From positions 499,919 through 563,918 of the forward strand of contig NZ_SJPM01000002.1 of NCBI RefSeq assembly GCF_007859915.1: a stretch of 64,000 nucleotides of DNA, read 5' to 3'. The translations under genes and the position numbers were made by a program. Numbering within the stretch: the first letter of the stretch is position 1; every line of letters starts with the position of its first letter. Shown here piece by piece: positions 1 to 9,963 of this stretch. The notes below the pieces were generated by a model, which worked only from the letters and a program-made list of their open reading frames with translations, did no database searches and was not told where the DNA came from. Source of the DNA: Neorhodopirellula pilleata. Its GTDB lineage: Bacteria; Planctomycetota; Planctomycetia; Pirellulales; Pirellulaceae.

Positions 1-90
1 CATGAAGCATTTTTGATCGATCTGCCCGACGTACCTGACAACACGAAATTCCACGACCGAATCGAACGCCTGCTGGCATTGGCGGTCTGA
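1..90 (+). CDS. C-terminal fragment of an unidentified protein
   Basis: The window opens inside a reading frame that ends with TGA at 88-90. The visible 29 residues include FLIDLPDVPDNTKFHDRIE and read like real protein with a helical end. Too little is present to name a family. It lies on the strand opposite the ArsR gene and about 230 bp from it, and nothing ties it to arsenic functions. Confidence 0.5.
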   Translation, partial: HEAFLIDLPDVPDNTKFHDRIERLLALAV

Positions 91-320
91 AACCTAGCCC
101 GCCTGAAGGCGATCGCCTAAAGTGCAGATTCGCAAGGAAAACGTAGCCATTGTCGATTCTCACAAATTGTAAAGTGCGGTGTTATCGAGGGACGCCATCA
201 TCTCGTAGGGTGAGGGATTCGATGGCTGATTAACTCTGCCGTGCGAGAACGGCTGACGGTTGATCGCTCTTCACTGCGAATGGATTGGCCCGTCACGGCG
301 AAAAATGAACTTGGGGAAAG

Positions 321-671
321 CTAGAGCGATGCTTTCGCAGCACCACGCTTTGGACGACAGCCTTCGACTGCTTTTGCCAGTGAGCGAAATGCTACTGTCA
401 GGTGCTTGTAGCGAACTTCGTAGAAGACCGTTCGCCCCTGTTTCGTCGCGGTGACAACGCCAGCTTTCTCCAACACTCCTAAATGCCGTGAGACCACTGA
501 GAAGTCGACGACGCAGCACTCCGTCAATTCGGTGACCGAACAGGCACGACCACACTTCGCCAGGCATGAAAGCAGTTTTAGCCGCGTCGGCTCACCCAAC
601 GCTTTGAATAGTTCGGCGTCGAGCAGATCATCTATCGGACCGCAACATTGAGATGCTTCCTGTGGTTTCAT
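321..671 (-). CDS. ArsR/SmtB-family winged-helix metalloregulator
   Basis: This 116-residue protein has the usual length of an ArsR/SmtB repressor. The helix-turn-helix spans about residues 45-70 (SVTELTECCVVDFSVVSRHL), followed by the beta-wing GVVTATKQGRTVFYEV. The adjacent cysteines at 52-53 in the recognition region correspond to the thiolate site of the ArsR alpha-3 type, and another CC pair sits at residues 9-10, so As(III), Sb(III) or another thiophilic metal is the likely effector. It is divergent from the arsenate-reductase-like gene at 850, and an imperfect inverted repeat lies between them. Repression of both genes is inferred from the family. Confidence 0.88.
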   Translation of the reverse strand: MKPQEASQCCGPIDDLLDAELFKALGEPTRLKLLSCLAKCGRACSVTELTECCVVDFSVVSRHLGVLEKAGVVTATKQGRTVFYEVRYKHLTVAFRSLAKAVEGCRPKRGAAKASL

Positions 672-691
672 AGTTAACCCCCCTTTTTAAT

Positions 692-719
692 GCACATTTG
701 CGTCAGCGTGCAAGTGTTG
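692..719. promoter_or_regulatory. Imperfect inverted repeat, possible ArsR operator
   Basis: GCACATTTGC at 692-701 and GCAAGTGTTG at 710-719 form an imperfect inverted repeat in the divergent promoter region between the ArsR gene and the phosphatase gene. ArsR proteins bind such imperfect dyads. Position supports the call, but the arms match only partly. Confidence 0.3.
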
Positions 720-849
720 TGTCTTCCCCGGCGATCGTCAAGATGCTAAAAATCGATACTTTCCGTAGCTGACCACAGCAACTCGATTCTCGGCGGAACC
801 GAGAACTGTGACCCAGCTAACTCGTATCAAGGCAGAAGAAAGACCAACG

Positions 850-1503
850 ATGACCGTCAAGCAGCCCGCACCGTCAGGTAGCTCACTGTATCCTGAACTG
901 CTCCGATATTTGGATGAACGAGTCACGGAATTTGAATCGATCCCTACCGATCGAAAGACCGAGTTGGCGAAAGTTGCCGACTACGTTCGAGAACGCTTGT
1001 CGAAGTCCGAGCCAGCGAAGCTTACCTTTATCTGCACGCACAATTCGCGACGTAGCCATCTGTCGCAGATCTGGGCACAAGTCGCTGCTGAATACTACGG
1101 CTTAGTCGGCGTTGAGACTTTTTCAGGTGGCACTGAAGCAACCGCTTTCAATCCCCGAGCAGTCGCTGCGATGCAGCGATGTGGACTGAAGATCGTTGCC
1201 GACGATCCTGCTGCGAGCAATCCACGCTACAGCGTCTATACCTCCGATTCATCCGCTCCGCAGGTTTGTTTCTCGAAGACCTATGGCGATTCGCCGAATC
1301 CGAGCCAAGGATACTGTGCGGTGATGACATGTTCGCAGGCCGACGACGCCTGTCCGCTGGTGATGGGCTGCGATCTCCGCATGCCGATCCGATACGAAGA
1401 TCCGAAAGTTGCTGACGACACAGAGCTTGAAACCCAGCGTTATGACGAACGTTCGGCTCAGATCTGTAGCGAAATGCTTTTTATGATGTCGCTATTGCCC
1501 TAG
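850..1503 (+). CDS. Low-molecular-weight phosphatase / arsenate-reductase-like protein
   Basis: The protein carries the CX5R(S) phosphate-binding loop of LMW protein tyrosine phosphatases and thioredoxin-type arsenate reductases: CTHNSRRS, nucleophile C62 and R68 counted from the ATG at 850. At about 217 residues it is longer than classical ArsC (about 130), with an N-terminal helical extension and a cysteine-containing insert (CSQADDACPLVMGCDL). This longer variant is common in Bacteroidetes and Planctomycetes beside ArsR. The ATG at 850 is preferred over an in-frame GTG at 808 because purine-rich AGAAGAAAG precedes it. Arsenate reduction is plausible from context; a phosphatase role remains possible. 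Confidence 0.8.
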   Translation: MTVKQPAPSGSSLYPELLRYLDERVTEFESIPTDRKTELAKVADYVRERLSKSEPAKLTFICTHNSRRSHLSQIWAQVAAEYYGLVGVETFSGGTEATAFNPRAVAAMQRCGLKIVADDPAASNPRYSVYTSDSSAPQVCFSKTYGDSPNPSQGYCAVMTCSQADDACPLVMGCDLRMPIRYEDPKVADDTELETQRYDERSAQICSEMLFMMSLLP

Positions 1504-1570
1504 TAGAAAGACCGTCGTTGACCCCGTCAATTGTCCTTTCTAATCGTGTCTCCCTCAACGGTTAGTCAAT

Positions 1571-2473
1571 TCATTTTGACAACCATCGCTCGAGTTGTTC
1601 CATATCATCCTTAATCGCGGCCAGATGGTCGGGCACCAACTCGGGACGTCGGTGATCGAGGTATTCCTCGTGTAGCGAAATCGGACCGGCGAAGTTGATT
1701 TCTCGGAGCAACTTGAAAAAGGATTCGTTCACGAAGCCTTCGCCCAACGGAACGTTTTCCAACTTTTGGTCGTTCCAGTCGTAATCTTTCACGTACACGG
1801 TATCGATGTGCGGCTGAATCATGCGAAACGCCACCGGCCAACTTTGGCTTCCCTCCACCATGGCATGTCGGATGTCATAGGCCACCGCGAGATCCTCAAC
1901 CGGGATTCCGTCCAAGACTCGGGCGAGGTCCCAAATGGCCGCGCCCATGTTCTTGGCACCTGCATGGTTTTGATACAAGCCGAGGATTCCGAGGTCATGA
2001 TTGATTGCCGCTAAATCACGAAACTGGGCATTCCAATTAGCAAGCTGTTTCGCAATGGGCTGTTTGCGATCGTAGTCGACGTATTGCATTCGATAACGCT
2101 TGATCCCGAGTATCGCGGCGGTGCGTAGTACCTTCTCCGTCAGCGGATCGTCGGGGTCGTTGATGTCCGACGTCATTACCGTGATCTCCAAGTCACGTTG
2201 TTTAAGAGCGTCGACCAATTCAGGCAAGCGATCGGGAACTTGCTCGGGCTCGATATGACCGCCACGGCGGATCGGTGCTTCGATTCCATCAAATTCGAGT
2301 TCCGCGATGCGGTCGGCGAGTTCGTCAAATGAAAGCGAATTGAACGGTTTGGTGAACACGCAAATCGGATGCTTGCGATCGGCGGTTGCGGCCGAGGTTT
2401 GCCGGGTGAGCAATGTTTGGCCAACCGCCAAAGCGGAGGCCGAAGCGAGCATGAATTGACGGCGGTTGTTCAT
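1571..2473 (-). CDS. Tat-exported sugar phosphate isomerase/epimerase (xylose isomerase-like TIM barrel)
   Basis: This 300-residue protein begins with a twin-arginine signal (NNRRQFMLASASALAVG) with cleavage near residue 28. The rest matches the AP endonuclease 2/xylose isomerase-like TIM barrel: a beta-1 strand (ICVFTKPFNSLSFDEL), ELEFDGIEAPI, and metal-ligand segments such as LYQNHAG, YDIRHAMVEG and SLHEEYL. Secreted members are numerous in planctomycetes and are thought to act on sugars released from polysaccharides; the substrate is unknown. It lies 47 bp downstream of the DUF1501 gene on the same strand and is probably in one operon with it and the cytochrome-like gene. Confidence 0.85.
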   Translation of the reverse strand: MNNRRQFMLASASALAVGQTLLTRQTSAATADRKHPICVFTKPFNSLSFDELADRIAELEFDGIEAPIRRGGHIEPEQVPDRLPELVDALKQRDLEITVMTSDINDPDDPLTEKVLRTAAILGIKRYRMQYVDYDRKQPIAKQLANWNAQFRDLAAINHDLGILGLYQNHAGAKNMGAAIWDLARVLDGIPVEDLAVAYDIRHAMVEGSQSWPVAFRMIQPHIDTVYVKDYDWNDQKLENVPLGEGFVNESFFKLLREINFAGPISLHEEYLDHRRPELVPDHLAAIKDDMEQLERWLSK

Positions 2474-2520
2474 CTTGGTGGCTTTTCGAGAAGGGTGAGA
2501 GTTTGATCAGGTGGCGACTA

Positions 2521-3855
2521 CTAAGCGATCAGAGCATTGGCAACGATCGCCTGTTCGGGGCCTGTTAGACGGTGCAAACGACCGCCGTGTTCGAACGAGA
2601 GTTGGTCATGAGAGAGCCCCAGCAAGTGCAAGATCGTTGCGTGTAGATCGCGAAAATGGATTTTGTCTTCGACCGCACGCGCCCCGGTTTCGCTGGTCTT
2701 TCCGTGGACATAGCCCGCCTTCACGCCGCCACCGGCCAGCCAAAACGTGAAGCCCTTTTCGTTGTGTCCGGTTTCGTCTTTTCCGTCCTCGGGCGTCAAT
2801 CCGGGGCGTCCGAACTCACCGCCCCAAACCAGCAGCGTATCCTCAAGCAAACCGCGCGTGGCCAAGTCCTCGAGCAACGCTGCGATGGGCGCGTCGATCG
2901 TTTCGCAGTTCGCCTTGAGATCGCGGCGGTGATTCTTGTGTTGATCCCAACCGCCGTGATTGACTTCGATAAACCGCACACCGGCTTCGGCAAAACGTCG
3001 AGCGAGCAAGCATTGCCGGCCAAAATCGGTCGGACGACATGTTCCCACCGATAGTTTTTTTCCGACCCGGTAACGCTGGAGGGTTTCCTCGGTCTCGTCG
3101 CTCAAGTCGAGCAACTCCGGTGCAGACGTCTGCATCCTGAAAGCGAGTTCCATCGACTCGATGACGCCTTCGAGTTCGGTGTCGTCGGGCCGAGCGGCTA
3201 GATGCCGATGGTTCATTTGTTGCACAAAATCCAACTGGCCGCGTTTGACCGTCGGTGGCAGATGGCCGCTAGAGATGTCACGGATCGTCGCAAGGGACAT
3301 GTCCTCACCATTGGTTCCGATCGGCGTGCCGGCATACTCGGAAGGTAGGAAAGCACTTGAATAAACGGATGGTTTGGCGGCATTGAGACTGATGAAACCG
3401 GGCAGGTTCTCGTTCTCGGTGCCCAGCCCATAAGAGATCCACGATCCCATGCTTGGTCGTTTTCGCAGTCGTTCCCCGGTGTGCATTTGCAAGAACGATT
3501 GGGCATGATTTCCCGTGTCGGCGTACATCGAGTTGATCACGCACAGTCGGTCGGCATGTTTGGCTGTTTCGGGTAGCAGCTCCGATATCCACAAACCACT
3601 CTCGCCGTGTTGTTGGAAAGCAAACGCCGATCCGGGATGTGGCTTCTTGCCGACTTGTGGTTTGTAATCGAACGTGTCCATCTGCGCCGGGCCGCCGCTC
3701 ATGCACATGAAGATGACACGCTTGGCCCGCGCCACAATCGGCGAGGTAGGGGAACCCACCGTCGCGGCCGAAGCTGTCGCGTGACAGAGAGATTGAAACG
3801 CTAAATAGCCGAACCCGCATCCGGCCGTCTGCAATAACTGTCGTCGTGAAGTCAT
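2521..3855 (-). CDS. DUF1501 family protein (Tat-exported, sulfatase-like fold)
   Basis: A planctomycete-typical DUF1501 protein of about 444 residues, related to the alkaline phosphatase/sulfatase fold. The N-terminus has a Tat motif ([10 protein letters not shown]). Family landmarks include [19 protein letters not shown], the GGWDQHKN metal-ligand region, LVWGGEFGR and [16 protein letters not shown] text near the end. The ATG at 3855 gives the best signal peptide; a TTG at 3867 overlaps the upstream stop codon. It is tightly coupled to the DUF1549/DUF1553 gene; the two families are nearly always paired in planctomycetes. Function is unknown, with a proposed role in extracytoplasmic polysaccharide or carbon catabolism. 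Confidence 0.9.
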   Translation of the reverse strand: MTSRRQLLQTAGCGFGYLAFQSLCHATASAATVGSPTSPIVARAKRVIFMCMSGGPAQMDTFDYKPQVGKKPHPGSAFAFQQHGESGLWISELLPETAKHADRLCVINSMYADTGNHAQSFLQMHTGERLRKRPSMGSWISYGLGTENENLPGFISLNAAKPSVYSSAFLPSEYAGTPIGTNGEDMSLATIRDISSGHLPPTVKRGQLDFVQQMNHRHLAARPDDTELEGVIESMELAFRMQTSAPELLDLSDETEETLQRYRVGKKLSVGTCRPTDFGRQCLLARRFAEAGVRFIEVNHGGWDQHKNHRRDLKANCETIDAPIAALLEDLATRGLLEDTLLVWGGEFGRPGLTPEDGKDETGHNEKGFTFWLAGGGVKAGYVHGKTSETGARAVEDKIHFRDLHATILHLLGLSHDQLSFEHGGRLHRLTGPEQAIVANALIA

Positions 3856-3863
3856 CTCAGCTC

Positions 3864-6833
3864 TCAATCCACGTAGCGAAATTCATTGGTCATTAATAAA
3901 GCTTGGCACACCGTCGCCCAAGCTTTCCGGATACGTCGGTCCGGTTCGGTCAATTCGTCGGCGAGTTGTCGTTCGATCTGTCGCACAAACGATAACGTTT
4001 GCGAGGTCTCGTCATCGCCGGGGCCGCGATGCAAGATCGCCGAGAACATCGCATCAAGACGTTGGTGATCGTCGATCGATTGGTTTTCGAGCAATCGGCC
4101 GGCCAACGTGTCGGCTTGCTCGACAACGAAGTCACTATTGAGCAAAAACAGCGTTTGGGTCGGCAACGTCGACGTTTCGCGTTGGCCCGCGATTCCGACG
4201 CCATCGGGCAAATCGAAAGCGACCAATTCTTTGGGCGGCGCGTGCCGGAGCATACACAAGTAGATGCTGCGGTTGGGGAGTTTTCGGTGCAGATCGGTTG
4301 CTTCGCCGGGCGGCCAATTGATCAATGAGTCGACCTGCTCGATCGCCGAACCGGAAGCCGGGGCGTAGTCGATCGCGCCGCTGGCCTGCAGCATGCTGTC
4401 CCGCAGCGCTTCGGCATCCAAGCGACGACGTGCATGGTGTGTCAGCAATTCACATTCGGGATCTCGTGATGCGGTTTCCGGTTCACAACGACTGTCGAGT
4501 TGGTAGGTTCGGGAAAGAATGATCGACCGGATGAATCGTTTCATCGACCAACCTTGGTCGACCAGACGCTGGGCGAGATGGTCCAATAGCTCCGGGTGAC
4601 TCGGCCGCGCACCGTAGACACCAAAGTCGTCAGGTGTCGTCACCAAACCTCGCCCGAACAGATGCATCCAAATGCGATTGGTCATCACGCGGGCCGTCTG
4701 TGGATGATTCGGATCGGTCAACCAAGCGGCCAGTGCGGCTCGTCCGCTACCTCCGGAGTCGAGTGCCAGTTCCGCCGTAGCAAAATCATTTTCCGGTGCA
4801 AACGATTGGTAAGCGGTTAAGGCGCCGCGAGGGACGACCGGTCCCAACTTGCCGCCTTCGCCGTTGATATGCACCTTGCAATCGGTCGGTTTGGACTTGT
4901 CACGCACTCCCATGGCCAGTCCGCTCGGTGGCATCGGTGGTAGCCCCCGAGGTTGACCCGACGCGGCGTGCAATTGCGAGGCTTCTTCATCGCTGAGCGC
5001 ACGGGGGAACAACGCGAATTGCCCCAGATGCCCGTCCAACGCGGCGAAGTTGTCGGATCGATTGGCGACGCAGAAATCTTCGGTCTCACCGAACGTGTGG
5101 GGTAGTTCGCCGGCGACTTCCAAACGACCGTTGAGGAACACTTTGACGTGCTTGCCGTTTCGCACCAAGGTCACGTGGTTCCAAGTTTTCGGAGGGATCA
5201 CGGTGGTGCCGACGGTCGATTGTTTTGCCCCGTTGCCGTTGAAAACGAAGATTCGACCGGTGCGAGTTTTGTCGTGATTACCGCCGATTCCTAAATGACC
5301 TCCAGGCAGCGACTTGTCGCCAAGCTTCGCACGTGAAAACAAATACGCGGTAATCGGCCTTGCGTCATTGTTGGTTCGATTGAAGAACCACAACGATACC
5401 GAATACGAAGGATCGACGGTTTGCAGTTTGCCCGAGATCGTAGTTTCTTTAACGGTCGCAAACGTCGTCGCGGAATAGGTCACCTCGGATGGCACGATGA
5501 GTGCTTGCGGCGGGGCATTGAATTTCTCGTGGATTGCCGGAGCGAGGCGATCAATGATTTCGTTGTAGTCGGCCGGAAACTGGGGCGGCGCTGTTCGATC
5601 GACCGGTTTTTGATCAGGGTTCCAATCTGACTTCAGTTCATGAAGCGGAGTCGGCGGTGCGGTGAGTTTTTCGTTTCCGGCGGCCCCGTAGAGCGTCTGG
5701 GTACTGGCGAAGATGCCCGCCAATGCGTAGTAATCGCGGGTCGGAATCGGGTCGTGCTTGTGATCGTGACATCGGGCACAAGCGACGCTTAATCCCATCG
5801 CGGCGGTACACACCGCGTTGATCTGATCGTCGACTACGTCCATGGCAAAATTTTGATTCATCGCCACGGCGGGCTTCGAACCGATCGCCAAAAAACCCGT
5901 CGCAACTAGTTGACGATTGCGTTGCTCAGCGGTTTCGGCAGGCAATAAATCGCCGGCGATCTGTTCGGTCAGGAAGCGATCATAGGGAACATCGGAATTG
6001 AATGCATCGACGACATAGTCGCGGTAACGCCAGGCGTGGGGAAACGTGGCGTTGCGTCCCAATCCGTCGTCGCCGTTGGATTCTCCATACCGAGCCACGT
6101 CCAACCAATGTCTACCCCAACGAACACCGAACTGTTGGCTTCCCAGTAACGTGTCGACGAGCCGCTCGACGGCGAGTTGTCGATCAGTCTCGCATTGACG
6201 AACGAAGGATTCGAGCTGCGTCCTTGTCGGCGGCAGTCCGATCAGATCGTAGTAGAGGCGTCGTCCGAGCGTTTCGGCGTCGGCGTCTTGGGTCGGCGAC
6301 AGACCAGCCGCCTCCATACTCGCCAACGCAAAGTGATCGATCGGGTCTTGCGGCCACTGCGAATCTTGGACAACGGGTACTTGAGGTTTTGAACGAGGAT
6401 AGAAGGACCAAAGGGATTCGCGATCAACCGCAGCGGCCGACGTTTCGCGTACCGCATGTGCGTCGCGCGGGTCAGCCGCTCCCATCGCGATCCAGGTTTC
6501 GAAATCTTTAATTACCGGCGGTGGCAATGGTTCATCCGGCGGCATGTCGATGCCGTCCCAACGCAGAGCCTGTAACAAGAGACTTTCGTCGGGGGAGGAA
6601 AGATTGATCACCGGCCCGGATTCACCGCCGCCGAGCATCCCGTCGCGACTGTCGAGCAACAACTTGCCGCCGACTTCCTCGGCATCGGTCGAGTGACACT
6701 GGTAGCATCGTTGAACCAACACCGGACGGATCTTCTTTTCAAAGAACGCAAGCCGATCATCAGCCATCAAGCCATCGCCGAGAGCAATGCTTGAAACGAC
6801 GATTAGAAGAAGCAGCGAGACGCTTCGTTTCAC
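3864..6833 (-). CDS. Planctomycete cytochrome-c-like protein, DUF1549-LamG-DUF1553
   Basis: A 989-residue exported protein. After a signal peptide ([19 protein letters not shown]) comes a PSCyt1 domain with CYQCH (C43, C46, H47). DUF1549 follows at about 150-360 and includes a second CxxCH ([12 protein letters not shown]). A LamG/concanavalin-like domain lies at about 460-640 ([23 protein letters not shown]), then DUF1553 at about 690-960 ([17 protein letters not shown]). Covalent haem c is expected from the CxxCH motifs. It probably works in the periplasm or on the outer envelope with the DUF1501 partner; the embedded LamG domain suggests glycan binding. Its stop sits 8 bp before the partner's ATG. 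Confidence 0.93.
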   Translation of the reverse strand: MKRSVSLLLLIVVSSIALGDGLMADDRLAFFEKKIRPVLVQRCYQCHSTDAEEVGGKLLLDSRDGMLGGGESGPVINLSSPDESLLLQALRWDGIDMPPDEPLPPPVIKDFETWIAMGAADPRDAHAVRETSAAAVDRESLWSFYPRSKPQVPVVQDSQWPQDPIDHFALASMEAAGLSPTQDADAETLGRRLYYDLIGLPPTRTQLESFVRQCETDRQLAVERLVDTLLGSQQFGVRWGRHWLDVARYGESNGDDGLGRNATFPHAWRYRDYVVDAFNSDVPYDRFLTEQIAGDLLPAETAEQRNRQLVATGFLAIGSKPAVAMNQNFAMDVVDDQINAVCTAAMGLSVACARCHDHKHDPIPTRDYYALAGIFASTQTLYGAAGNEKLTAPPTPLHELKSDWNPDQKPVDRTAPPQFPADYNEIIDRLAPAIHEKFNAPPQALIVPSEVTYSATTFATVKETTISGKLQTVDPSYSVSLWFFNRTNNDARPITAYLFSRAKLGDKSLPGGHLGIGGNHDKTRTGRIFVFNGNGAKQSTVGTTVIPPKTWNHVTLVRNGKHVKVFLNGRLEVAGELPHTFGETEDFCVANRSDNFAALDGHLGQFALFPRALSDEEASQLHAASGQPRGLPPMPPSGLAMGVRDKSKPTDCKVHINGEGGKLGPVVPRGALTAYQSFAPENDFATAELALDSGGSGRAALAAWLTDPNHPQTARVMTNRIWMHLFGRGLVTTPDDFGVYGARPSHPELLDHLAQRLVDQGWSMKRFIRSIILSRTYQLDSRCEPETASRDPECELLTHHARRRLDAEALRDSMLQASGAIDYAPASGSAIEQVDSLINWPPGEATDLHRKLPNRSIYLCMLRHAPPKELVAFDLPDGVGIAGQRETSTLPTQTLFLLNSDFVVEQADTLAGRLLENQSIDDHQRLDAMFSAILHRGPGDDETSQTLSFVRQIERQLADELTEPDRRIRKAWATVCQALLMTNEFRYVD

Positions 6834-7049
6834 GGCAGACAGGGGGGAAGGTGGGGAGGGCTTGTGGCAGGGCGATCATTGTGACGCGCTGCGGCCCAAG
6901 ATGCAACAATTTCCCGATTTTGCCAGCGAAGTCCTCGGATCGCGTTCAGTCGGCCACGCCGATGATTGGGCTCGGCGGACGAGATGTTGTCATTGACCGC
7001 TGTGGTATGATTAGGCGATTCGTTCCATTACCCCGATTATCCTTGGACC

Positions 7050-7601
7050 TTGAACCAACCACTTCATTTCGAGCGTGACCAGTGCGTCCCCAGTCATTTC
7101 GACCATTTTGCCTACGGATCGAACTTATCGAGTGAGCGACTCAGAGCGAGGTGCCCCAGTGCGACGCCATTGGCGTGGGGGTTCGTGATCGGACGGCAGT
7201 TGCGATTTCACAAAGTAGGCATGGACGGCACGGCCAAAGCTGATGCATTCTTCACCGGCGATCCAAGCGATCGAATTTACGGTGTTATCTACCGATGTTG
7301 GACGAGCGAAAGAACGTTTTTGGATGCGTGCGAGTCACTCGGCGTGGGATACGAGGAGGCGGCCGTTGATGTCATGATCGATGGGGAAAACGAGCCGCGT
7401 CGCACGTTCCTTTATCAGGCCGTCGCCGAGAAAATCCGATCTGATTTAGCCACCACCGACTGGTATGCAGCGCATGTGATTCGCGGTGCGGCCGAACACG
7501 GATTTCCTGAAGCATACCAACGCCATCTTGCCGATTTGGTGGCCCGTTCGATTGGTCCAGTGCCGGTCATAAGCTCGAACTTCCGTTTACGTGATGCGTA
7601 G
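7050..7601 (+). CDS. Gamma-glutamylcyclotransferase-like (AIG2/GGCT fold) protein
   Basis: The FAYGSNL phosphate/substrate loop at residues 20-26 and the downstream LDACESLGVGYEEAAV segment, which carries the family's catalytic glutamate, identify the GGCT/AIG2 fold; 183 residues is typical. Members release 5-oxoproline from gamma-glutamyl amino acids or glutathione-type substrates, but many bacterial copies lack a proven substrate. The only reasonable start is TTG at 7050, with no strong ribosome-binding site. The gene stands alone between the planctomycete trio and the IS110 element. Confidence 0.78.
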   Translation: MNQPLHFERDQCVPSHFDHFAYGSNLSSERLRARCPSATPLAWGFVIGRQLRFHKVGMDGTAKADAFFTGDPSDRIYGVIYRCWTSERTFLDACESLGVGYEEAAVDVMIDGENEPRRTFLYQAVAEKIRSDLATTDWYAAHVIRGAAEHGFPEAYQRHLADLVARSIGPVPVISSNFRLRDA

Positions 7602-7958
7602 TGCGGATTATCCACAACCCGACGCGTCACGTCCTGTTGATTTAGTCGGATACCTGATGACATCCAATGCTGGTGACGATGCCAAAGCGTCATCCAAACA
7701 TCGCTGCGATTGATCAATCGCTAGCACGAAGCAAGTTGACCAATGGGTGAAACAAGAACTTGGCAGCACGCTCGCCGCAAAACGCCAACTCGCCTACCAA
7801 GAAGCAGCAAACTCATCCGGGTTGCAGTAAAAGCCTTCGCGAAACATTTTCATCAGCCCAGTTGGCTATACACTGGCGAATGGATACTACAAAAAAACAG
7901 GGGATGCCCCGAAACTGGTTTTTTCTTTCAATAGACCAGCAAATAGGAGGTCATCCCC
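7602..7958 (+). other. Non-coding leader upstream of the IS110 transposase, possible bridge-RNA region
   Basis: 357 bp without a convincing gene. The last 100 bp is highly structured. GGGGATGCCCC at 7900-7910 is a hairpin, and its GGGGATG can also pair with CATCCCC at 7952-7958 directly before the transposase ATG. CTGGT and ACCAG flank a T-rich loop at about 7915-7940. IS110-group elements carry their recombination-guiding bridge RNA in the non-coding end before the transposase, so this is where one would lie. Element ends are not defined. A coding-like remnant (frame 7714-7830, including QWVKQELGSTLAAKRQLAYQ) may be host sequence left of the element. Confidence 0.4.
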
Positions 7959-9314
7959 ATGACTGCTAAGAGAATGTACCGGCGTCGCCCCGTCAAGAAT
8001 GTTTCCTTGGAGTCGCTCCAAGAAATCGCCAGTCTTAAGGGAGGCCCAGGAACCTGTGTCGGCCTGGACATCGGCAAAACCGAAATCGTTGCCGTCGTGC
8101 GATGGGCGGACGGCGCGTTTGAATGTCCTTGGAGCATCAAGAATCCATCAGAAATCTCAGATCTGATTGCGCGGCTTGTTTCGCTCAAAGAACTCTGCGG
8201 CGGCCTGACGATCGGGTTGGAGTCCACCGGCACTTACGGCGAAGCTGTGCGTGCGGCCATGACGACGGCGTTCCTGGTGGTTCATCGGATCAGCGGTAAG
8301 GCTTCTAGCGATTACAAAGAGATCTTCGATGGTGTTCCCAGCCAGCATGATGGGAAAGACGCCGCGATCATCGCCGAGCTGACCTGTTACGGCAAAGGAA
8401 CCCCTTGGACGTTTGAACTCGCCAGCGAAACCGATCAAGAAATTCGCCATCAAGTTCAGCGACTCGAAGTCTTTCATGTCCAGGCGACACAGTGGTGTGG
8501 ACGCATCGAAGCGATGCTCGCCAAGCACTGGCCCGAGGTGACGGGTTTGTTGACGCTCAAAAGCTCCACGCTCAACAAGATCATCACGCACTACGGCAGT
8601 CCGGCCGCTCTGGCGGCCGATCCTGAGGCGGCAGAAAACCTACGCAGTTGGGGCCGCGGTTTGCTCAAGAAGAAAAAGATAGATCAGGTCATCGCGTCCG
8701 CTCAAACGACCGTTGGTGTGCCGATCGGCCCCGGTGAGATGGCCTGGTTACAAGAATCAGCGGCTGAATTGAAGAGATGTATTTTGGAAGTCAAGGCCAG
8801 CAAAAAACGACTTGAAACAATGGCTGCGGCGCACCCCGGGATGCAAGAACACGTCGGTGCCGTCGGTGCGGTGACGCTGTGCATCATCTGGTCGTTGGTC
8901 GGTGATCCGAGCAACTACGACAGCGCCGGAGCGTTCCTCAAGGCGATCGGGCTGAATCTGAAGGAGCGCAGCAGCGGCAAGCATCAAGGGCAACTGGGGA
9001 TCACCAAACGCGGTCCGAGTTTGGTCCGCAAGTACCTCTACTTTTGGGCTCTGCGAGCGATCCAAACGCCGGAGCTCAAAGGCTGGTACGCTGACTTCCA
9101 GAAAGTTGGACGGAGATCCTCTGCCAGTGGACAGAGACGTAGCAGCGAACACCGCAAGATGAAAGGCCTGGTGGCATTGATGCGCAAACTCAGTCGCTCG
9201 CTTTGGTTCGCCCACACGCACGAAGAAGCGTTCGATTATGCGAAAGTATTTCCGGGACGTCCGCTTGAGAAGCGAAATCGCCGCCGTCGTCGCGTCAAAG
9301 TGAATGCCGCATGA
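7959..9314 (+). CDS. IS110-family transposase (DEDD)
   Basis: A 451-residue IS110 recombinase with an intact RuvC-like DEDD site: D37 in VGLDIGKTE, E88 in IGLESTGTYGE, and D131 and D134 in QHDGKDAAII. The C-terminal Transposase_20 domain is recognisable from EHVGAVGAVTLCIIW, FLKAIGLNL and ITKRGPSLVRKYLYFWALRA, with the conserved serine of RSSGKHQGQ. It is longer than the common 330-400 residues because of an N-terminal extension. A strong ribosome-binding site (AGGAGG, 7945-7950) precedes the ATG. No frameshift is visible, so the copy may be active. No inverted repeats flank the gene, as expected for this family. Confidence 0.93.
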   Translation: MTAKRMYRRRPVKNVSLESLQEIASLKGGPGTCVGLDIGKTEIVAVVRWADGAFECPWSIKNPSEISDLIARLVSLKELCGGLTIGLESTGTYGEAVRAAMTTAFLVVHRISGKASSDYKEIFDGVPSQHDGKDAAIIAELTCYGKGTPWTFELASETDQEIRHQVQRLEVFHVQATQWCGRIEAMLAKHWPEVTGLLTLKSSTLNKIITHYGSPAALAADPEAAENLRSWGRGLLKKKKIDQVIASAQTTVGVPIGPGEMAWLQESAAELKRCILEVKASKKRLETMAAAHPGMQEHVGAVGAVTLCIIWSLVGDPSNYDSAGAFLKAIGLNLKERSSGKHQGQLGITKRGPSLVRKYLYFWALRAIQTPELKGWYADFQKVGRRSSASGQRRSSEHRKMKGLVALMRKLSRSLWFAHTHEEAFDYAKVFPGRPLEKRNRRRRRVKVNAA

Positions 9315-9957
9315 TCGTCGACTGAAGTACCTCCAATTCCCGTTCTCACCACCTAATGAAGTAGGAGACCCGAGAGTCCCTCATTATTGAAGTCAGCCGT
9401 TTGTTCAAGGACGACCTTCGCCATTTAGCCTTCGGCATCCGCGTCTAACGTGAGGCCCAAGCCCAGTTTCAAGGCGTCCCTGAACACGGTTCTGAAAGCA
9501 ATCCTCCATGAAGCCAATTCGCTGCCCGCGTCGAGCTACGGTATCAATGTAAAAATGCCACTCCGTTGGGACACCCGAGGCAAAAGGTACAGGACATTTC
9601 AGATCCATGCCGTGTGACAAGCAGGCGATTTCAAGAAGACGGCTCTCGCCCCCGCCGAGCACCCTCGCGACTTGAAAGACGAAAGCACCCCGCAAGTTTT
9701 TGAAACGAATCAAAAACAGCCTGAAAGCGGTGCGCAAAGACACTAACAAAACAATCTTCAGAAAGGCTCTTGACCATGCTAGAAAAGGCCATCGGCCTGG
9801 GAAACGATCGGACGAATAGGTCTGCTGGGCCGTTGGTCTGGATCGGAAACGAACGATATCCATGCTGCTATCTCGGCTCATGCCAGGAGAGTTAGGCTAC
9901 CGTGACCTCGTCATATCGGGATAATGGACCGCTCTACCGTCTTCCTCCCATTCTGTC
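9315..9957. other. Gene-free stretch downstream of the IS110 transposase with degenerate coding-like frames
   Basis: No gene can be supported. One plus-strand frame reads protein-like from GTG 9450 to TGA 9615-9617 (VLKAILHEANSLPASSYGIN) and continues protein-like after that stop (about 9618-9725), which suggests an interrupted old gene. A 158-codon open frame on the opposite strand (9405-9881) is Arg-rich and unlike any family I know. Near 9785-9805 there is GGCCATCGGCCTGGGAAAC, a fragment of the type B repeat. The IS110 right end must lie in the first part of this stretch. Confidence 0.45.
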
Positions 9958-9963
9958 GTGCTC

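Noticed and set aside
850..1503. Classical arsenate reductase ArsC
   Set aside because: The protein is much longer than ArsC and has a different C-terminal half, so only the broader LMW-phosphatase/arsenate-reductase-like name is given.
9405..9881. 158-codon open frame on the minus strand
   Set aside because: Arg-rich composition, no family resemblance, no ribosome-binding site, and the opposite strand reads more like protein.
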